Source of the DNA: Nostoc linckia NIES-25
GTDB lineage: Bacteria; Cyanobacteriota; Cyanobacteriia; Cyanobacteriales; Nostocaceae
NCBI RefSeq assembly: GCF_002368035.1
Contig: NZ_AP018222.1
Location: 6,062,238 to 6,126,237, forward strand
Direction: 5' to 3'
DNA: 64,000 nt
Shown here: piece by piece, positions 16,387 through 26,504 of the stretch
How the letters are laid out: every line of letters begins with the position of its first letter
Numbering within the stretch: position 1 is the first letter of the stretch
Notes under the pieces: model-generated
Database searches by the model: none
What the model was told of the DNA's origin: nothing
What the model saw: the letters and a program-made list of their open reading frames with translations, nothing else
Position numbers and translations under genes: made by a program

Positions 16387-19008
16387 GTGGATTCCCGATA
16401 CACCCCCGCAGCAATTGAGGAAAAATGGCAAAAAACATGGGCAGAACTTGGCTTAGACCGAACACCGACAGCTAGCAATAAGCCAAAATTCTACGCTTTG
16501 TCCATGTTTCCCTATCCATCGGGCAGCTTACACATGGGTCACGTCCGTAATTATACGATTACTGACGTGATTGCCCGCCTCAAGCGAATGCAAGGGTATC
16601 GGGTAATACATCCAATGGGTTGGGATGCCTTTGGTTTGCCAGCAGAAAACGCCGCCATTGACCGTGGCGTACCGCCAGCAAAGTGGACTTATCAGAATAT
16701 TACCCAGATGCGCCAACAATTGCAGCGTCTCGGTTTATCTATTGACTGGGAATGCGAACTTGCTACCTGTTCGCCAGATTATTACAAATGGACGCAATGG
16801 ATTTTCTTGCAGTTTTGGCAAGCGGGTTTAGCTTACCAAAAAGAAGCGGCGGTAAACTGGGACCCCATTGACCAAACCGTACTGGCAAACGAACAAGTCG
16901 ATAACGAAGGACGTTCTTGGCGCAGTGGGGCAATAGTTGAGCGCAAATTGTTGCGGCAGTGGTTTTTTAAAATTACTGACTATGCCGAAGAATTACTCAG
17001 TGACTTGGATAAGTTAACGGGTTGGCCTGAACGCGTCAAATTAATGCAAGCAAACTGGATTGGTAAATCCACAGGTGCTTACTTGGAATTTCCAATTATT
17101 GGCATAGATGAAAAAATCGCTGTCTACACCACACGCCCAGATACAGTTTTTGGCGTGAGTTACGTGGTATTAGCACCAGAACATCCTTTAACAAAGCGCG
17201 TTACCACCAAAGAACAACAAGCAGTGGTAGAAGACTTTATTAAAGAGATTTCTAATCAAAGCGAGTTGGAACGTACCGCTGAAGATAAACCTAAGCGGGG
17301 TGTCCCCACTGGTGGTAAAGCAGTTAACCCGTTTACAGGGGAAGAAGTACCGATTTGGATTGCTGACTACGTACTGTATGAGTATGGTACTGGGGCAGTT
17401 ATGGGCGTACCGGCGCACGATGTCCGGGATTTTAAGTTTGCCCGGACTTATGATTTGCCGATTGATTTTGTTATCGCTTCCCCAGATGATGTTGCAGGTT
17501 TTGACTTAACTCCACCATCGGAGACGGATGAAGTTACCCAACTCGTGCAAATTGAATATAACCAGGCATACACTGAACCAGGGATTTTAATTAATTCCGG
17601 TGCTTTTACTGGCATGAATTCCACAGATGCGAAACAGGCGATCGTGGAGTATGCCGAACAACAAGGTTTTGGTAAAATGCGGGTGCAATATCGGTTACGG
17701 GATTGGTTGATTTCCCGGCAGCGGTACTGGGGCGCACCGATACCCGTAATTCACTGTCCCAATTGCGGGATAGTACCAGTGCCTGACAAAGATTTGCCAG
17801 TACAGTTACCCGAAGAGGTGGAATTTACTGGACGTGGTGGTTCACCTTTGGCGCAATTGGAAAGTTGGGTAAATGTACCTTGTCCGACTTGTGGTACTCC
17901 GGCGAAGCGGGAAACTGACACGATGGATACTTTTATTGATTCTTCGTGGTATTTCTTGCGTTTTCCAGATGCTAAGAACGAACAACAGGTTTTTGATTCC
18001 ACTAAAATCAATGACTGGATGCCAGTAGATCAGTACGTAGGTGGAATCGAACACGCAATTTTACATTTGTTGTATTCGCGCTTCTTTACTAAGGTACTGC
18101 GGGATAGAGGTTTGTTGAATTTTGACGAACCCTTCCAACGCTTGTTAACTCAAGGTATGGTGCAGGGTTTAACTTACACAAATCCTAATAAGAGTGGTAA
18201 AGATAAATGGGTTCCTTTTAATCTTGTAAATCCAGCCGATCCGCGAGATCCTAAGACAGGTGAACCACTGCAACTCGTTTACGCCACCATGTCTAAATCC
18301 AAGGGTAACGGTGTAGCGCCAGAAGATGTAATTTCCAAGTACGGTGTAGACACAGCGCGGATGTTCATTTTGTTCAAAGCGCCGCCAGAAAAAGATTTGG
18401 AATGGGATGAAGCCGATGTCGAAGGACAATTCCGCTTTTTAAATCGGGTTTGGCGTTTGGTGACAGATTATGTTGCTGCTGGGGTATCTAATAAAAAAGC
18501 CGAACTTTCTGATTTGAGTAAGGCAGAAAAGGAATTGCGGCGGGCAATTCACACTGCTATTCAAGCGGTGACAGAAGACGTTGAAGACGAATATCAATTC
18601 AACACGGCTGTTTCAGAATTGATGAAGTTGAGTAATGCTCTCACTGATGCCAGCTGCAAAAATTCACCAATTTATGCAGAAGGTATTCGGACTTTGGTGA
18701 TTATGCTAGCGCCTTTTGCACCACACATTGCCGATGAATTATGGCATTTGTTGGGTGAAAGTGATTCAGTTCACACGCAAACCTGGCCATCATTTGACCC
18801 GGCTGCTTTGGTGGCTGATGAAATCACTTTAGTGATTCAAATTATGGGGAAAACTCGTGGGGCGATTCAAGTCCCAGCACAAGCTGATAAAGCCGCGTTG
18901 GAGAAATACGCCCGTGAATCTGAAGTTGCCCAGCGTTACATCGAAGGCAAAGAAATTAAAAAGGTAATTGTGGTTCCTGGGAAGTTGGTCAATTTTGTAG
19001 TCAGCTAA
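16387..19008 (+). CDS. leuS: Leucyl-tRNA synthetase
   Basis: This class I enzyme attaches leucine to tRNA-Leu. The HIGH-type motif is seen in SGSLHMGHVRNY and the KMSKS motif in MSKSKGNG. Between them lie the CP1 editing domain and a zinc-like Cys cluster (HCPNCG ... CPTCG). The C-terminal anticodon-binding and LeuS-specific parts are complete, giving about 873 residues, which is normal. The frame is open further upstream (GTG 16240, ATG 16345). I choose the GTG at 16387 because AGGAG lies 8 bases before it and the protein then begins DSRYTPAAIEEKW, as cyanobacterial LeuS proteins do. The longer N-terminus would partly be encoded by a GGCAGGA repeat. Confidence 0.95.
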   Translation: MDSRYTPAAIEEKWQKTWAELGLDRTPTASNKPKFYALSMFPYPSGSLHMGHVRNYTITDVIARLKRMQGYRVIHPMGWDAFGLPAENAAIDRGVPPAKWTYQNITQMRQQLQRLGLSIDWECELATCSPDYYKWTQWIFLQFWQAGLAYQKEAAVNWDPIDQTVLANEQVDNEGRSWRSGAIVERKLLRQWFFKITDYAEELLSDLDKLTGWPERVKLMQANWIGKSTGAYLEFPIIGIDEKIAVYTTRPDTVFGVSYVVLAPEHPLTKRVTTKEQQAVVEDFIKEISNQSELERTAEDKPKRGVPTGGKAVNPFTGEEVPIWIADYVLYEYGTGAVMGVPAHDVRDFKFARTYDLPIDFVIASPDDVAGFDLTPPSETDEVTQLVQIEYNQAYTEPGILINSGAFTGMNSTDAKQAIVEYAEQQGFGKMRVQYRLRDWLISRQRYWGAPIPVIHCPNCGIVPVPDKDLPVQLPEEVEFTGRGGSPLAQLESWVNVPCPTCGTPAKRETDTMDTFIDSSWYFLRFPDAKNEQQVFDSTKINDWMPVDQYVGGIEHAILHLLYSRFFTKVLRDRGLLNFDEPFQRLLTQGMVQGLTYTNPNKSGKDKWVPFNLVNPADPRDPKTGEPLQLVYATMSKSKGNGVAPEDVISKYGVDTARMFILFKAPPEKDLEWDEADVEGQFRFLNRVWRLVTDYVAAGVSNKKAELSDLSKAEKELRRAIHTAIQAVTEDVEDEYQFNTAVSELMKLSNALTDASCKNSPIYAEGIRTLVIMLAPFAPHIADELWHLLGESDSVHTQTWPSFDPAALVADEITLVIQIMGKTRGAIQVPAQADKAALEKYARESEVAQRYIEGKEIKKVIVVPGKLVNFVVS

Positions 19009-19011
19009 AGG

Positions 19012-19140
19012 TATAGGGTATGGGGCATGAGGGGAGGTAGGGGAAAAGGTTAAAGGGAAAAGGGAAAAGGAATAAATTTAATTTTTCTCCCTTACCCCTT
19101 TGCCTTTCCCCGTGCCCTGTTTCCCCAATGCCCCATACCG
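19012..19140. terminator. Inverted repeat between converging genes
   Basis: GGTATGGGGCAT on the left pairs with ATGCCCCATACC on the right, and inner GGGAAAAGG/CCTTTCCC blocks also match. The structure sits between leuS (plus) and the Ycf23-like gene (minus), where a bidirectional end signal is expected. No clear U-tract is seen, so the terminator role is inference. Confidence 0.5.
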
Positions 19141-19146
19141 GACTCT

Positions 19147-19893
19147 TTACTTCTGGCTCAAAATTGTTGCAGTTGCCAACGCTTCAACCAAGCCACGGAC
19201 AGCGGCAATCATCGCTACTTCGCTGTTGAGTTGGTTGATGGCGGAACCAACACCAACACCAGCAGCACCAGCGGCGATCGCTAATGGTGCAGTAACGCTA
19301 GAAATGCCTGAAGCACACAGTACTGGTACTGTCACAGCACGAGAAATTTCATAAGCTGCTGCCAAGGTGGGGGCAGCTTTTTCAATTAATCCTAAAGTTC
19401 CAGGGTGAACTGGGTTACTGCTAGTACCGCCTTCGGTTTGGATAATGTCTGCTCCAGCTTTCACCAGTTCCTCTGCTAGTTGTACTTGGCGGTCTAGTTC
19501 CAGGATGTGGGGAACGGTGACAGATAAAGTAATTTCTGGCAGCAGAGCGCGGGTTTGCTTAGTCAAGGCTAGTACTTCCTCAGCCTCGAAACGGCGTCCT
19601 TGAGCATAAAATGAATCGAAATTTCCGATTTCAATTAAATCAGCGCCAGCAGCCACAGCTTGAACAAATTTCTCTGGTTCGACTGCGGATACACAAATTG
19701 GTAAATTTGTCAAACTCTTAGCTAGCTGGACTAAGCTCGAATCAGCGGCGATATCGACAAAAGTAGCACCACCAAATTCAGCAGCTTTGACAGTAGCGGC
19801 AACGCTAGCAGTGTCGAAGTTATTTAAACCGCTGATTACTTTGAGAACGCAGCGGTTAGCAAATGCACGTTGGAGTGTGGAATGCATCGTCAT
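19147..19893 (-). CDS. ycf23: Ycf23-like DUF561 TIM-barrel protein
   Basis: The 248-residue protein matches the DUF561/Ycf23 family found in cyanobacteria and red-algal plastids. Visible signatures are VLKVISGLNNFD near the start, GADLIEIGNFDSFY, ADIIQTEGG and the phosphate-binding-like AIAAGAAGVGVGSAIN. The pattern of beta strands ending in Gly/Asp resembles a TIM barrel of the phosphate-binding type. The biochemical role is not known. A second ATG two codons in (19887) is an equally good start. It converges on leuS. Confidence 0.88.
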   Translation of the reverse strand: MTMHSTLQRAFANRCVLKVISGLNNFDTASVAATVKAAEFGGATFVDIAADSSLVQLAKSLTNLPICVSAVEPEKFVQAVAAGADLIEIGNFDSFYAQGRRFEAEEVLALTKQTRALLPEITLSVTVPHILELDRQVQLAEELVKAGADIIQTEGGTSSNPVHPGTLGLIEKAAPTLAAAYEISRAVTVPVLCASGISSVTAPLAIAAGAAGVGVGSAINQLNSEVAMIAAVRGLVEALATATILSQK

Positions 19894-20091
19894 AGTTTGG
19901 CTTTGAAGCTACAAAAATTAGGTATATTCTACCGTTCCTTAGTCGATCGAGAGCCTAAATCACTAGAACTCTTGCTAAATTTTGATAGCTCGATCGCAAT
20001 GTGGATTGTAAGCGATCGCTTAAACTACCAATAAGTATACTGTAACTGCACGTAATTTTTTACACATTTCGCTTTCCATCAAATAGTAGTT

Positions 20092-21651
20092 CTATATATC
20101 TAAAAAATTTATTTTTTTAGATATATCAGAGGGTGTAAGGGTAAATGATGGAATATTTTTTTGAATTACTAGATAAACATCATCATATTCATTGCTTTCT
20201 TTAAAGAACCTTATTACTTCATTTTTCTTCCAACCTTGAATATAAAATATAAAATTGTTCTTTTCGTTTTTAACTGTAAGTAAATCTATAGTTTTTGTTG
20301 GATTGGTTTTCAATATTTTACTTAATTTATGACGTTTAATTTGAGTATCTGTAAATAACGATGTTTTTAGAGGCTTAACCTGAACTTTACTAGATAAAAG
20401 TTGCATTTCTAGCACTACAGGGATTGAATCAGCAACCACAAAAATTCGCTGTTCTCTGGGCGGCAAATCTTGGAGACTCTTGGCAAGCCTTTTGTTGTCT
20501 TCAGTTTGAGTTTGCCAATAAGGATAAGGAACTGAATAACAAACTCTGTAACTTACAAAAATTATCCCAACCAAAACTACAGCCAAGCTAATGCCGATAA
20601 TTTTTTGATTTCTCCAAAAAGGAAGTATTTTTTTAAAAGCAGCGTGCAATAATATTGCATTACCAATTGCTAGAACTGGAGAAACATAAATAAAATGACG
20701 GGCTGGATAATAGTTTGGTAGCCAAAAAATATAATTGACAAGTAGCGTAGGAAAGATGAATAACAAAGTTAAATCGTCGCGTTTAACCCAAAGGTAAACC
20801 AAACTAATAAAGAAAGTGAGAACATATAATGGATTACAAGCTTCAATAAAAGTTTTAGTTCCTATTTTGAAATTTTCAACTACTAGATCGGGTCCATGAT
20901 GGAAAATTAAATCTTCCAATATACTGCCACTCTCTATGTTAATTTCTGGAAGTTGAGATTTGACCGCAAAAAATATCATTATGGGGAAAAAAATATATAA
21001 ACTCGAATAAGAAATAACTTTTGTTAAAGAATATCGCTCCAGAAAAAAGTAGCCTGGAATAAGTAAAAACATTAGGACTGCATCCAGCCTAAACATTAAG
21101 CATAAAGAAAAGGCAGAAATTATCAATATATCTAATAATATTAATTTCAGTAGCCCAGCATCTGAAGATTTTATCTCTGAGCGATATGCAATTAACGCTA
21201 AACCTATGAACATGAATAATACAGCTTGGATCATTGGATGCCCATACAAACTTGTACTCCACCAAACTGGAATCAATATTAATAGTAAATTCGCTAATAC
21301 TGCCGTGGTTACTCCCCAATATCTTTTGACAAGATAAAAAACAGGAATAACCATTAAAATTGAACTCAAAGAACTTATATAGTTAGCAATTGGGGTAATT
21401 ATAGTAAAGTTATGTTGAAAACATGGTCTAAAAATATCTATCAGTGCATAGTAACCAAAAGAGATGTTACGAGCATAAAGCAATGGGCTACCTAATGGTT
21501 TTCCAGATATAATTGAGTCAATTATTCCGATTTCCATTCTGAAACCATCCCTTTCACCTGGTGTATCTCTGTAAGTGAAAGGTAGATAGGAGATACTGGC
21601 TAAAATTAACAGCAAAACTACTGTCAGGATAAGGTTTCGTCTGAATTGCAT
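20092..21651 (-). CDS. Polytopic membrane protein, ArnT/GT39-like glycosyltransferase
   Basis: The 519-residue protein has about eleven hydrophobic segments and a charged C-terminal tail outside the membrane. A first membrane helix is followed by a short loop with RDTPGERDGFRMEIGII, where GT-C enzymes keep an acidic active-site residue. This layout fits the dolichyl-/polyprenyl-phosphate sugar transferases (GT39/GT83, DUF2723-like). I see no decisive motif, so substrate and even enzyme activity are inferred. The gene stands alone, with AT-rich flanks, and is more AT-rich than its neighbours. Confidence 0.55.
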   Translation of the reverse strand: MQFRRNLILTVVLLLILASISYLPFTYRDTPGERDGFRMEIGIIDSIISGKPLGSPLLYARNISFGYYALIDIFRPCFQHNFTIITPIANYISSLSSILMVIPVFYLVKRYWGVTTAVLANLLLILIPVWWSTSLYGHPMIQAVLFMFIGLALIAYRSEIKSSDAGLLKLILLDILIISAFSLCLMFRLDAVLMFLLIPGYFFLERYSLTKVISYSSLYIFFPIMIFFAVKSQLPEINIESGSILEDLIFHHGPDLVVENFKIGTKTFIEACNPLYVLTFFISLVYLWVKRDDLTLLFIFPTLLVNYIFWLPNYYPARHFIYVSPVLAIGNAILLHAAFKKILPFWRNQKIIGISLAVVLVGIIFVSYRVCYSVPYPYWQTQTEDNKRLAKSLQDLPPREQRIFVVADSIPVVLEMQLLSSKVQVKPLKTSLFTDTQIKRHKLSKILKTNPTKTIDLLTVKNEKNNFIFYIQGWKKNEVIRFFKESNEYDDVYLVIQKNIPSFTLTPSDISKKINFLDI

Positions 21652-21939
21652 AATGGTAATCTCAGTTTTTTATTGTCAATCTAGTTCAGTTAAGAATAAT
21701 AGTCCCTTGGATTGGAAGTAAGCAAATACGTTCATTAAGAAAATGATAAGCTAGTATGCATTTAAATTCTATATTTTGCGCTCAATTTGTCAAGAGTCTC
21801 AAGTGAAAGCTAGCCTTCGGACTCTTGAAAGACTATAAGCATTTGTGGCCTAATTATTTAGGCAAATTCACATTATGTATTTTATTGTTTAAAAGTTTGA
21901 GCTAAGATATTGATTTCAGAAGAAAAGCTAATTTATATA

Positions 21940-22530
21940 ATGGTAGATATGAATAAATTAAAAAAATTAGAAATTCAAAATTTCAAGAGATACAAATTTG
22001 CCCCAGCTTGCGAGGAAGAGCAAATAGTTTTTGGTGCTAGGCGGCCTGGATACACTAATCAAATGGTTGAAGATTGGATAGAATTCATGAAAAGCCAAGG
22101 TATTAAGCGAGTTTGTTGCCTTCTTCCCGAAGAACAATTAGCTTCCTACTCCGATCTTCTAGGGACATACAAACAGGAATTTGGTAGTCAACTAGTTTGT
22201 TGGGCGCCGATCGCAGATTTTCATTTAGCTGATTTAGAAACCCTTACACACAAAATAATTCCTTTTTTAACTGAAGCAGATAAACAAAATCAAAAAGTTG
22301 TTGTACACTGCTTTGGTGGAATTGGACGTACTGGACATGTGTTAGCGGCATGGCTAGTTAGCGTCCGGGGATTATCAAACGAAGCTGCAATCAAAGCTGT
22401 GAAAAAAACAGGAAGAAATCCTTATGAAGCGGCGATCGCTGCTGTATTCAAAGGCAAAAATCCTTTGAAAGTTGTAAAAGACACTAACATACTTTTGAAT
22501 AATTGTCGTCTAGCCGTGCAGAGTAAATAG
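21940..22530 (+). CDS. Dual-specificity/tyrosine protein phosphatase-like protein
   Basis: The product of about 196 residues contains the Cys-x5-Arg signature as VVVHCFGGIGRTGHVLAAWL, with a general-acid loop likely near WAPIADFHLADLETL. This is the fold of small dual-specificity phosphatases, which remove phosphate from Tyr or Ser/Thr or from phosphoinositides. The frame opens earlier at a TTG (21910); ATG 21940 and ATG 21949 are more natural. It is followed after about 100 bp by a methyltransferase-like gene in the same direction. Confidence 0.8.
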   Translation: MVDMNKLKKLEIQNFKRYKFAPACEEEQIVFGARRPGYTNQMVEDWIEFMKSQGIKRVCCLLPEEQLASYSDLLGTYKQEFGSQLVCWAPIADFHLADLETLTHKIIPFLTEADKQNQKVVVHCFGGIGRTGHVLAAWLVSVRGLSNEAAIKAVKKTGRNPYEAAIAAVFKGKNPLKVVKDTNILLNNCRLAVQSK

Positions 22531-22637
22531 TAGATAATCGAATAATTATAACGAATGCCAAATTTATTAATATGTGTCTTAATGACGAATTGCCAATTAC
22601 GGACTAGTGCAATCAACCTACTTAGGAGGCAAACTCT

Positions 22638-23333
22638 ATGACAATGATTTTAGATAAAGTAGTTCCTTTTGGGAGGTCAATGGATGAATATATAAAAATG
22701 TTTAATTTGACAAACGCAGATTTAAATAAAAAAATTATTGGAATTGGCGATGGCCCGGCAAGCTTTAATGCTGAAATGACACGTCAGGGAAAAACTGTAG
22801 TTTCTATCGATCCACTGTACCAATTTTCTGGCGATGAAATCCTGAAAAGATTTAATGAGGTAGTAGATAACATTATCAATCAAGTTAAGGCTACACCAAA
22901 CGATTGGGTATGGAGCTATCATAAATCTCCAGAAGACTTGCGACACAACAGAGTTAAAGTCATTCAAGAATTTTTAGCTGATTATGACAATGGCAAAAAT
23001 ACCAACAGATACATATTTGGTGAATTGCCAAAGTTGGCATATGATAATCAAGAATTTGACATAGCCCTTTGTTCGCATTTGTTGTTTTTATATTCAGACC
23101 ATCTGGATTATGATTTTCACTTAAATTCAGTTGGCGAAATGCTCCGTATTGCTAAAGAAATAAGAATATTTCCTCTGATAAGTTTAATGTTAAATCCTTC
23201 GCAACATTTAGAAAAAATAATTAGATATTACAGTGCCAAAGGTTACAAAATCAATATTGAAAAAGTTGAATATGAATTGCAGCCAGGTGGAAATCAAATG
23301 TTGAAGATAACCAAAGATGTGGATAATAGTTAA
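22638..23333 (+). CDS. SAM-dependent methyltransferase-like protein
   Basis: The 231-residue protein shows a class I methyltransferase nucleotide site at about 34-60 (KKIIGIGDGPASFNAEMTRQG, then acidic VVSIDP) and a later motif FDIALCSHLLFLYSD. The usual GxGxG is present as GIGDGP. A good AGGAGG site lies before the ATG. The substrate is unknown. Such proteins are widespread in cyanobacteria as conserved hypotheticals. Base composition is AT-rich, like the preceding phosphatase gene. Confidence 0.7.
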   Translation: MTMILDKVVPFGRSMDEYIKMFNLTNADLNKKIIGIGDGPASFNAEMTRQGKTVVSIDPLYQFSGDEILKRFNEVVDNIINQVKATPNDWVWSYHKSPEDLRHNRVKVIQEFLADYDNGKNTNRYIFGELPKLAYDNQEFDIALCSHLLFLYSDHLDYDFHLNSVGEMLRIAKEIRIFPLISLMLNPSQHLEKIIRYYSAKGYKINIEKVEYELQPGGNQMLKITKDVDNS

Positions 23334-23539
23334 AATGCAGAGTTTTTGAAAATCCTAAACATAAAATGATTGAATTATAATCAATAACAATGTTAAAAGT
23401 ATCTTTTATTGAGATTTGGCTTGATTGGAAACTAATATTCATCAAATAGTCGGACTCAAATTCATACCGAATTCTGACGCCTTGGCGGAAAGTCTCCGGC
23501 TTTGCTCCTAAGTTCTGAATTCTTCTTAAGAAAGATACA

Positions 23540-24493
23540 ATGGCATTCAGTATTGGTACTCTTTTTCGCCCTATGCTGCCAGTCATCTATTCCGATGAAT
23601 TTTTAGATCACAAGACTGGAAAATACCATCCGGAAAAACCAGAAAGGTTGACAGCGATCGCTAATGCCCTAAAAGCAGCTACGTTTGCAGATAAAATCGC
23701 ATGGCGATCGCCCACACCAGCACCAGAACAGCCAGAGTTGATGCCTTTGTTAGTTAAGGCTCACAGCCCAGCTTACATCAAAAAACTCTCTTTCATTGCC
23801 TCTAGTGGCGGCGGCCCTTTGGATGGAGATACCCCAGTTTCGCCGCGCAGTTATGATGTGGCATTGTTGGCGGTCAGTGCTTGGTTAGATGGAGTTGAGA
23901 CTGTATTAAAATCCGGGAATCCGGCTTTTGTATTGGCGCGTCCACCAGGACACCACGCCGAAAGCGATGCCGGTATGGGCTTTTGCCTATTTTCTAACGC
24001 CGCGATCGCCGCTTTTTTTGCCCTAGAACAACCCGGAATTAACCGCGTCGCCATCCTCGATTGGGACGTACATCACGGTAATGGTACTCAGGCGATCGTC
24101 GAAACTCATCAGCAAATCGCCTACTGTTCCATACATCAGTACCCATGCTATCCCGGTACTGGCAGAGCAACAGAACGCGGCTTTTATAATAATGTCTTGA
24201 ATTTACCAGTACCCCCTGGTAGTGATATTACGGTCTATCAGCCATTATTTGAAAAAAAGGTAGTACCGTTTTTAACTAACTTTGAACCGGATTTATTAAT
24301 TGTCAGTGCTGGTTATGATGCCAATGCGGCAGATCCTTTGGCAAGTATCAACTTGCAATCAGAAGATTATGGTTTGTTCGCCGATTATTGTCTGGCGCTA
24401 ACTCGTAAAATTCTCTTTGGCTTAGAAGGTGGCTACGATTTTGATGCACTTTCTCAATCGGTTGTAGCAACTATCGAACGTTGTCTACTTTAA
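23540..24493 (+). CDS. Histone-deacetylase-family (AcuC-like) amidohydrolase
   Basis: The 317-residue protein carries the class II-like deacetylase motifs: RPPGHHAESDAGMGFCLFSN with the His-His pair, ILDWDVHHGNGTQ with zinc ligands Asp and His, and SAGYDANAADPL with the third ligand Asp. Bacterial members deacetylate acetyl-lysine, acetylpolyamines or similar compounds. A second in-frame ATG at 23573 (MLPVIYSDEFLDH) is closer to the usual N-terminus and may be the true start. A perfect 22-bp palindrome at 24586-24607 lies downstream. Confidence 0.9.
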   Translation: MAFSIGTLFRPMLPVIYSDEFLDHKTGKYHPEKPERLTAIANALKAATFADKIAWRSPTPAPEQPELMPLLVKAHSPAYIKKLSFIASSGGGPLDGDTPVSPRSYDVALLAVSAWLDGVETVLKSGNPAFVLARPPGHHAESDAGMGFCLFSNAAIAAFFALEQPGINRVAILDWDVHHGNGTQAIVETHQQIAYCSIHQYPCYPGTGRATERGFYNNVLNLPVPPGSDITVYQPLFEKKVVPFLTNFEPDLLIVSAGYDANAADPLASINLQSEDYGLFADYCLALTRKILFGLEGGYDFDALSQSVVATIERCLL

Positions 24494-25084
24494 CCTGACC
24501 GCAAAAATCGTAATATTTCTTTACATTTTTTCGGGCGATTGCTTTCCTCAGACGTTCTTTAAAATCGCAACATTTCTTCACATTTCCCAGATGCGATCGC
24601 ATCTGGGAAAAAATAGGGTCTTTTTATTTAAAAATTTTTTAGGGTTTCTTTTTTCTCAGTATAATCTTGGGATTGTCGATGGATCTCCTTTTGTATATGC
24701 ACTGAGATAGATGCACATGGCTAGGAATTTTTTCAGTAAATTCTCTAGAATCTCTTCTTGAGATTTCAGAAAATAGTCTTGAAAAATAAACCTTTTATAG
24801 ATATTTGGTTTATTGAGTATTTGTCACTGAATTGACGAATCCAGAATCATATTTACGTAAGTCTAAGGTTTCATAAATTTTGTTGGGACTTATGTCTCAG
24901 TAATTTCTTTTACAAATACTGTTTGAAGTTCATCAAATCTTCAGAAATAAAAAGTTTCAGCAGTGTTCATAAACAGCTAAAGTTTTGTTAAGATGCAATT
25001 GCTAGCACTTTTTCAGCGAAATTCACCTATCACCATGTGGAGAAATAAAAAGTACTAGCGGCACAAAGTTTAGAAGGTGAAGCA
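24494..25084. other. 591-bp gap with a perfect palindrome, no protein gene seen
   Basis: A 22-bp palindrome (CCCAGATGCGA and its complement, 24586-24607) contains a HIP1 site and could form a hairpin at the end of the deacetylase transcript. It is followed by AAAAAATAGGG and later TTTTTATTT. The remaining AT-rich DNA probably includes the promoter and leader of the small ORF at 25085. No repeats of the other families are seen. Confidence 0.5.
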
Positions 25085-25222
25085 ATGACCACCTATATTT
25101 TTTTCGACGAAGCCTTACGAATGCTGACCAACGCCTTTTTGATATCAGCAATACTGTTAATAGCAGCTTCTAGTATAGGTTTAGCTGTAATTGAAACAAT
25201 AGAAAAGACAGGAGAACGTTAA
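25085..25222 (+). CDS. Small single-pass membrane protein (45 codons)
   Basis: The ATG is preceded by AGAAGGTGA at good spacing. The product starts MTTYIFFDEALRMLTN, continues with a hydrophobic helix (AFLISAILLIAASSIGLAVI) and ends ETIEKTGER, so it looks like a one-helix inner-membrane or thylakoid protein with a charged tail. It lies in an otherwise empty stretch of about 900 bp, 181 bp ahead of a TerB-like gene in the same direction. I do not recognise the family. Confidence 0.55.
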   Translation: MTTYIFFDEALRMLTNAFLISAILLIAASSIGLAVIETIEKTGER

Positions 25223-25403
25223 GTTTGTAGATAGCAGTGTAATTATTGCTAAAAACCATTGGGTGCAAGTGTTCGCTGTGAAATAATCCTGGGAACACTA
25301 AACTATAAAAGTCTCACAGCGTTGCAGTTTTACCTGGAAGTCCAGCAAATGCACAGGTAACTAACTGTATCGCTATTGAGACCTTAACCAAGGAGCTACT
25401 ACA

Positions 25404-25847
25404 ATGGGTCTACTCGATGCTGTGTTGGTTGCAGGAAGCCAAAAACCAGTACTGAATTCAGCGGAAGCTTTTGCTGTTATAGTTTTGATGGCAACAGCCC
25501 CAGACGGTTACCTTTCCGTCGAGCAAGCAAACTCTATCACTTGTGTGCTGTCTCGGATGAAACTTTTTAAAAGTTATCCCCATGAGATGATGAAGAGTCT
25601 GTTGGATAAAATTTTATCTCTTTTCCAAGAGGATCATTTTAATACTTTATTTAATGCTGCTAAAGATTCTCTATCTCAAGACTTGCGGGAATCGGCTTTT
25701 GCAGTAGCCACCGATTTAGTCTTGGCTGAAGGTATAGTAGCTGAAGAAGAAAAAAACTTTTTGAATGATTTGTATCAAGCTTTAGGCGTTTCCAGTGAGA
25801 TAGCAATACAAATTATCCAAGTAATGTTAATTAAAAACCGAGTATAG
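25404..25847 (+). CDS. TerB-like all-helical protein
   Basis: The 147-residue product fits the TerB/tellurite-resistance-B-like helical fold. It has a first helix pair with AVIVLMATAPDGYLSVEQANSI, where the D-G-x-L-S pattern resembles the metal-binding loop, and a second one with ATDLVLAEGIVAEEEKNFLNDLYQALGV. In cyanobacteria such stand-alone TerB domains are common, and a tellurite function should not be assumed. The ATG follows an AAGGAG site. No other ter genes are nearby. Confidence 0.75.
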   Translation: MGLLDAVLVAGSQKPVLNSAEAFAVIVLMATAPDGYLSVEQANSITCVLSRMKLFKSYPHEMMKSLLDKILSLFQEDHFNTLFNAAKDSLSQDLRESAFAVATDLVLAEGIVAEEEKNFLNDLYQALGVSSEIAIQIIQVMLIKNRV

Positions 25848-26028
25848 TTTAACAGAAAATATCCGCAATTTAAACTATATGAATACCCGATAAATAAAGT
25901 AAGCCAAATTTGACTTCCTAAAAAAATACCATACAGTATAAAGCAAGCGGCAGTAAGCGAAAGCCACTTAATCTTTTTCTATTGCCTAGATTATCAAAAA
26001 CTATTAAGCTCGCGAATTGGTTGTTACT

Positions 26029-26448
26029 TCATACACTATTATCCAACAGCCGAGCGTGGATGATTTTAAGTTGCTCCTGAGTCTTAATTGGCGCTCGTGG
26101 TGTTGGTAATTCAGTATTAGGCCAGCTTAATAAATCGTTGCAGGGACACAACAAAGCTGGCATCCCAAGGTTTCGTGCAGCTACTGGCATTGTGCAGCGA
26201 CAGCAAGGTAGCATCTCCCATGCCGATGTCAACAGTTCGGCAATGGTTTCGTCTGTACCTTCCAAATGACAGTTGGCAGATTCTTTGGAGACAATCTGCT
26301 CCCAGCATTCTTCAAATTCTTTACTATAGCGATCGCCATCTAGTACGGATTTTGGCAAAATGCTTGCCTTGCCGTTGCCGACGATTACTTTCTTACCGAG
26401 TTGAAACCAGTAGGCGAGATATGCCTTAACTTCTTGTTTAGTAGCCAT
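26029..26448 (-). CDS. Conserved cyanobacterial-type hypothetical protein with Cys cluster
   Basis: The 139-residue product has no membrane segment. A first part (VKAYLAYWFQLGKKVIVGNG) may form a small alpha/beta domain. The second has a cluster LPCCRCTMPV and later LCPCNDLL, five Cys that could bind a metal or an iron-sulphur cluster. That is inference; no family motif is recognised. It is in the same direction as, and about 55 bp downstream of, cobU on the minus strand, so the two may be cotranscribed. Confidence 0.6.
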   Translation of the reverse strand: MATKQEVKAYLAYWFQLGKKVIVGNGKASILPKSVLDGDRYSKEFEECWEQIVSKESANCHLEGTDETIAELLTSAWEMLPCCRCTMPVAARNLGMPALLCPCNDLLSWPNTELPTPRAPIKTQEQLKIIHARLLDNSV

Positions 26449-26504
26449 ACCATAATTGTAAATTTTAATGAGGATATTTCGGAGGTTAAATGTTTAATTT
26501 TGAA

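Noticed and set aside
25404..25847. Tellurite resistance operon
   Set aside because: Only a single TerB-like domain is present; no terC, terD or other partners are in the window.
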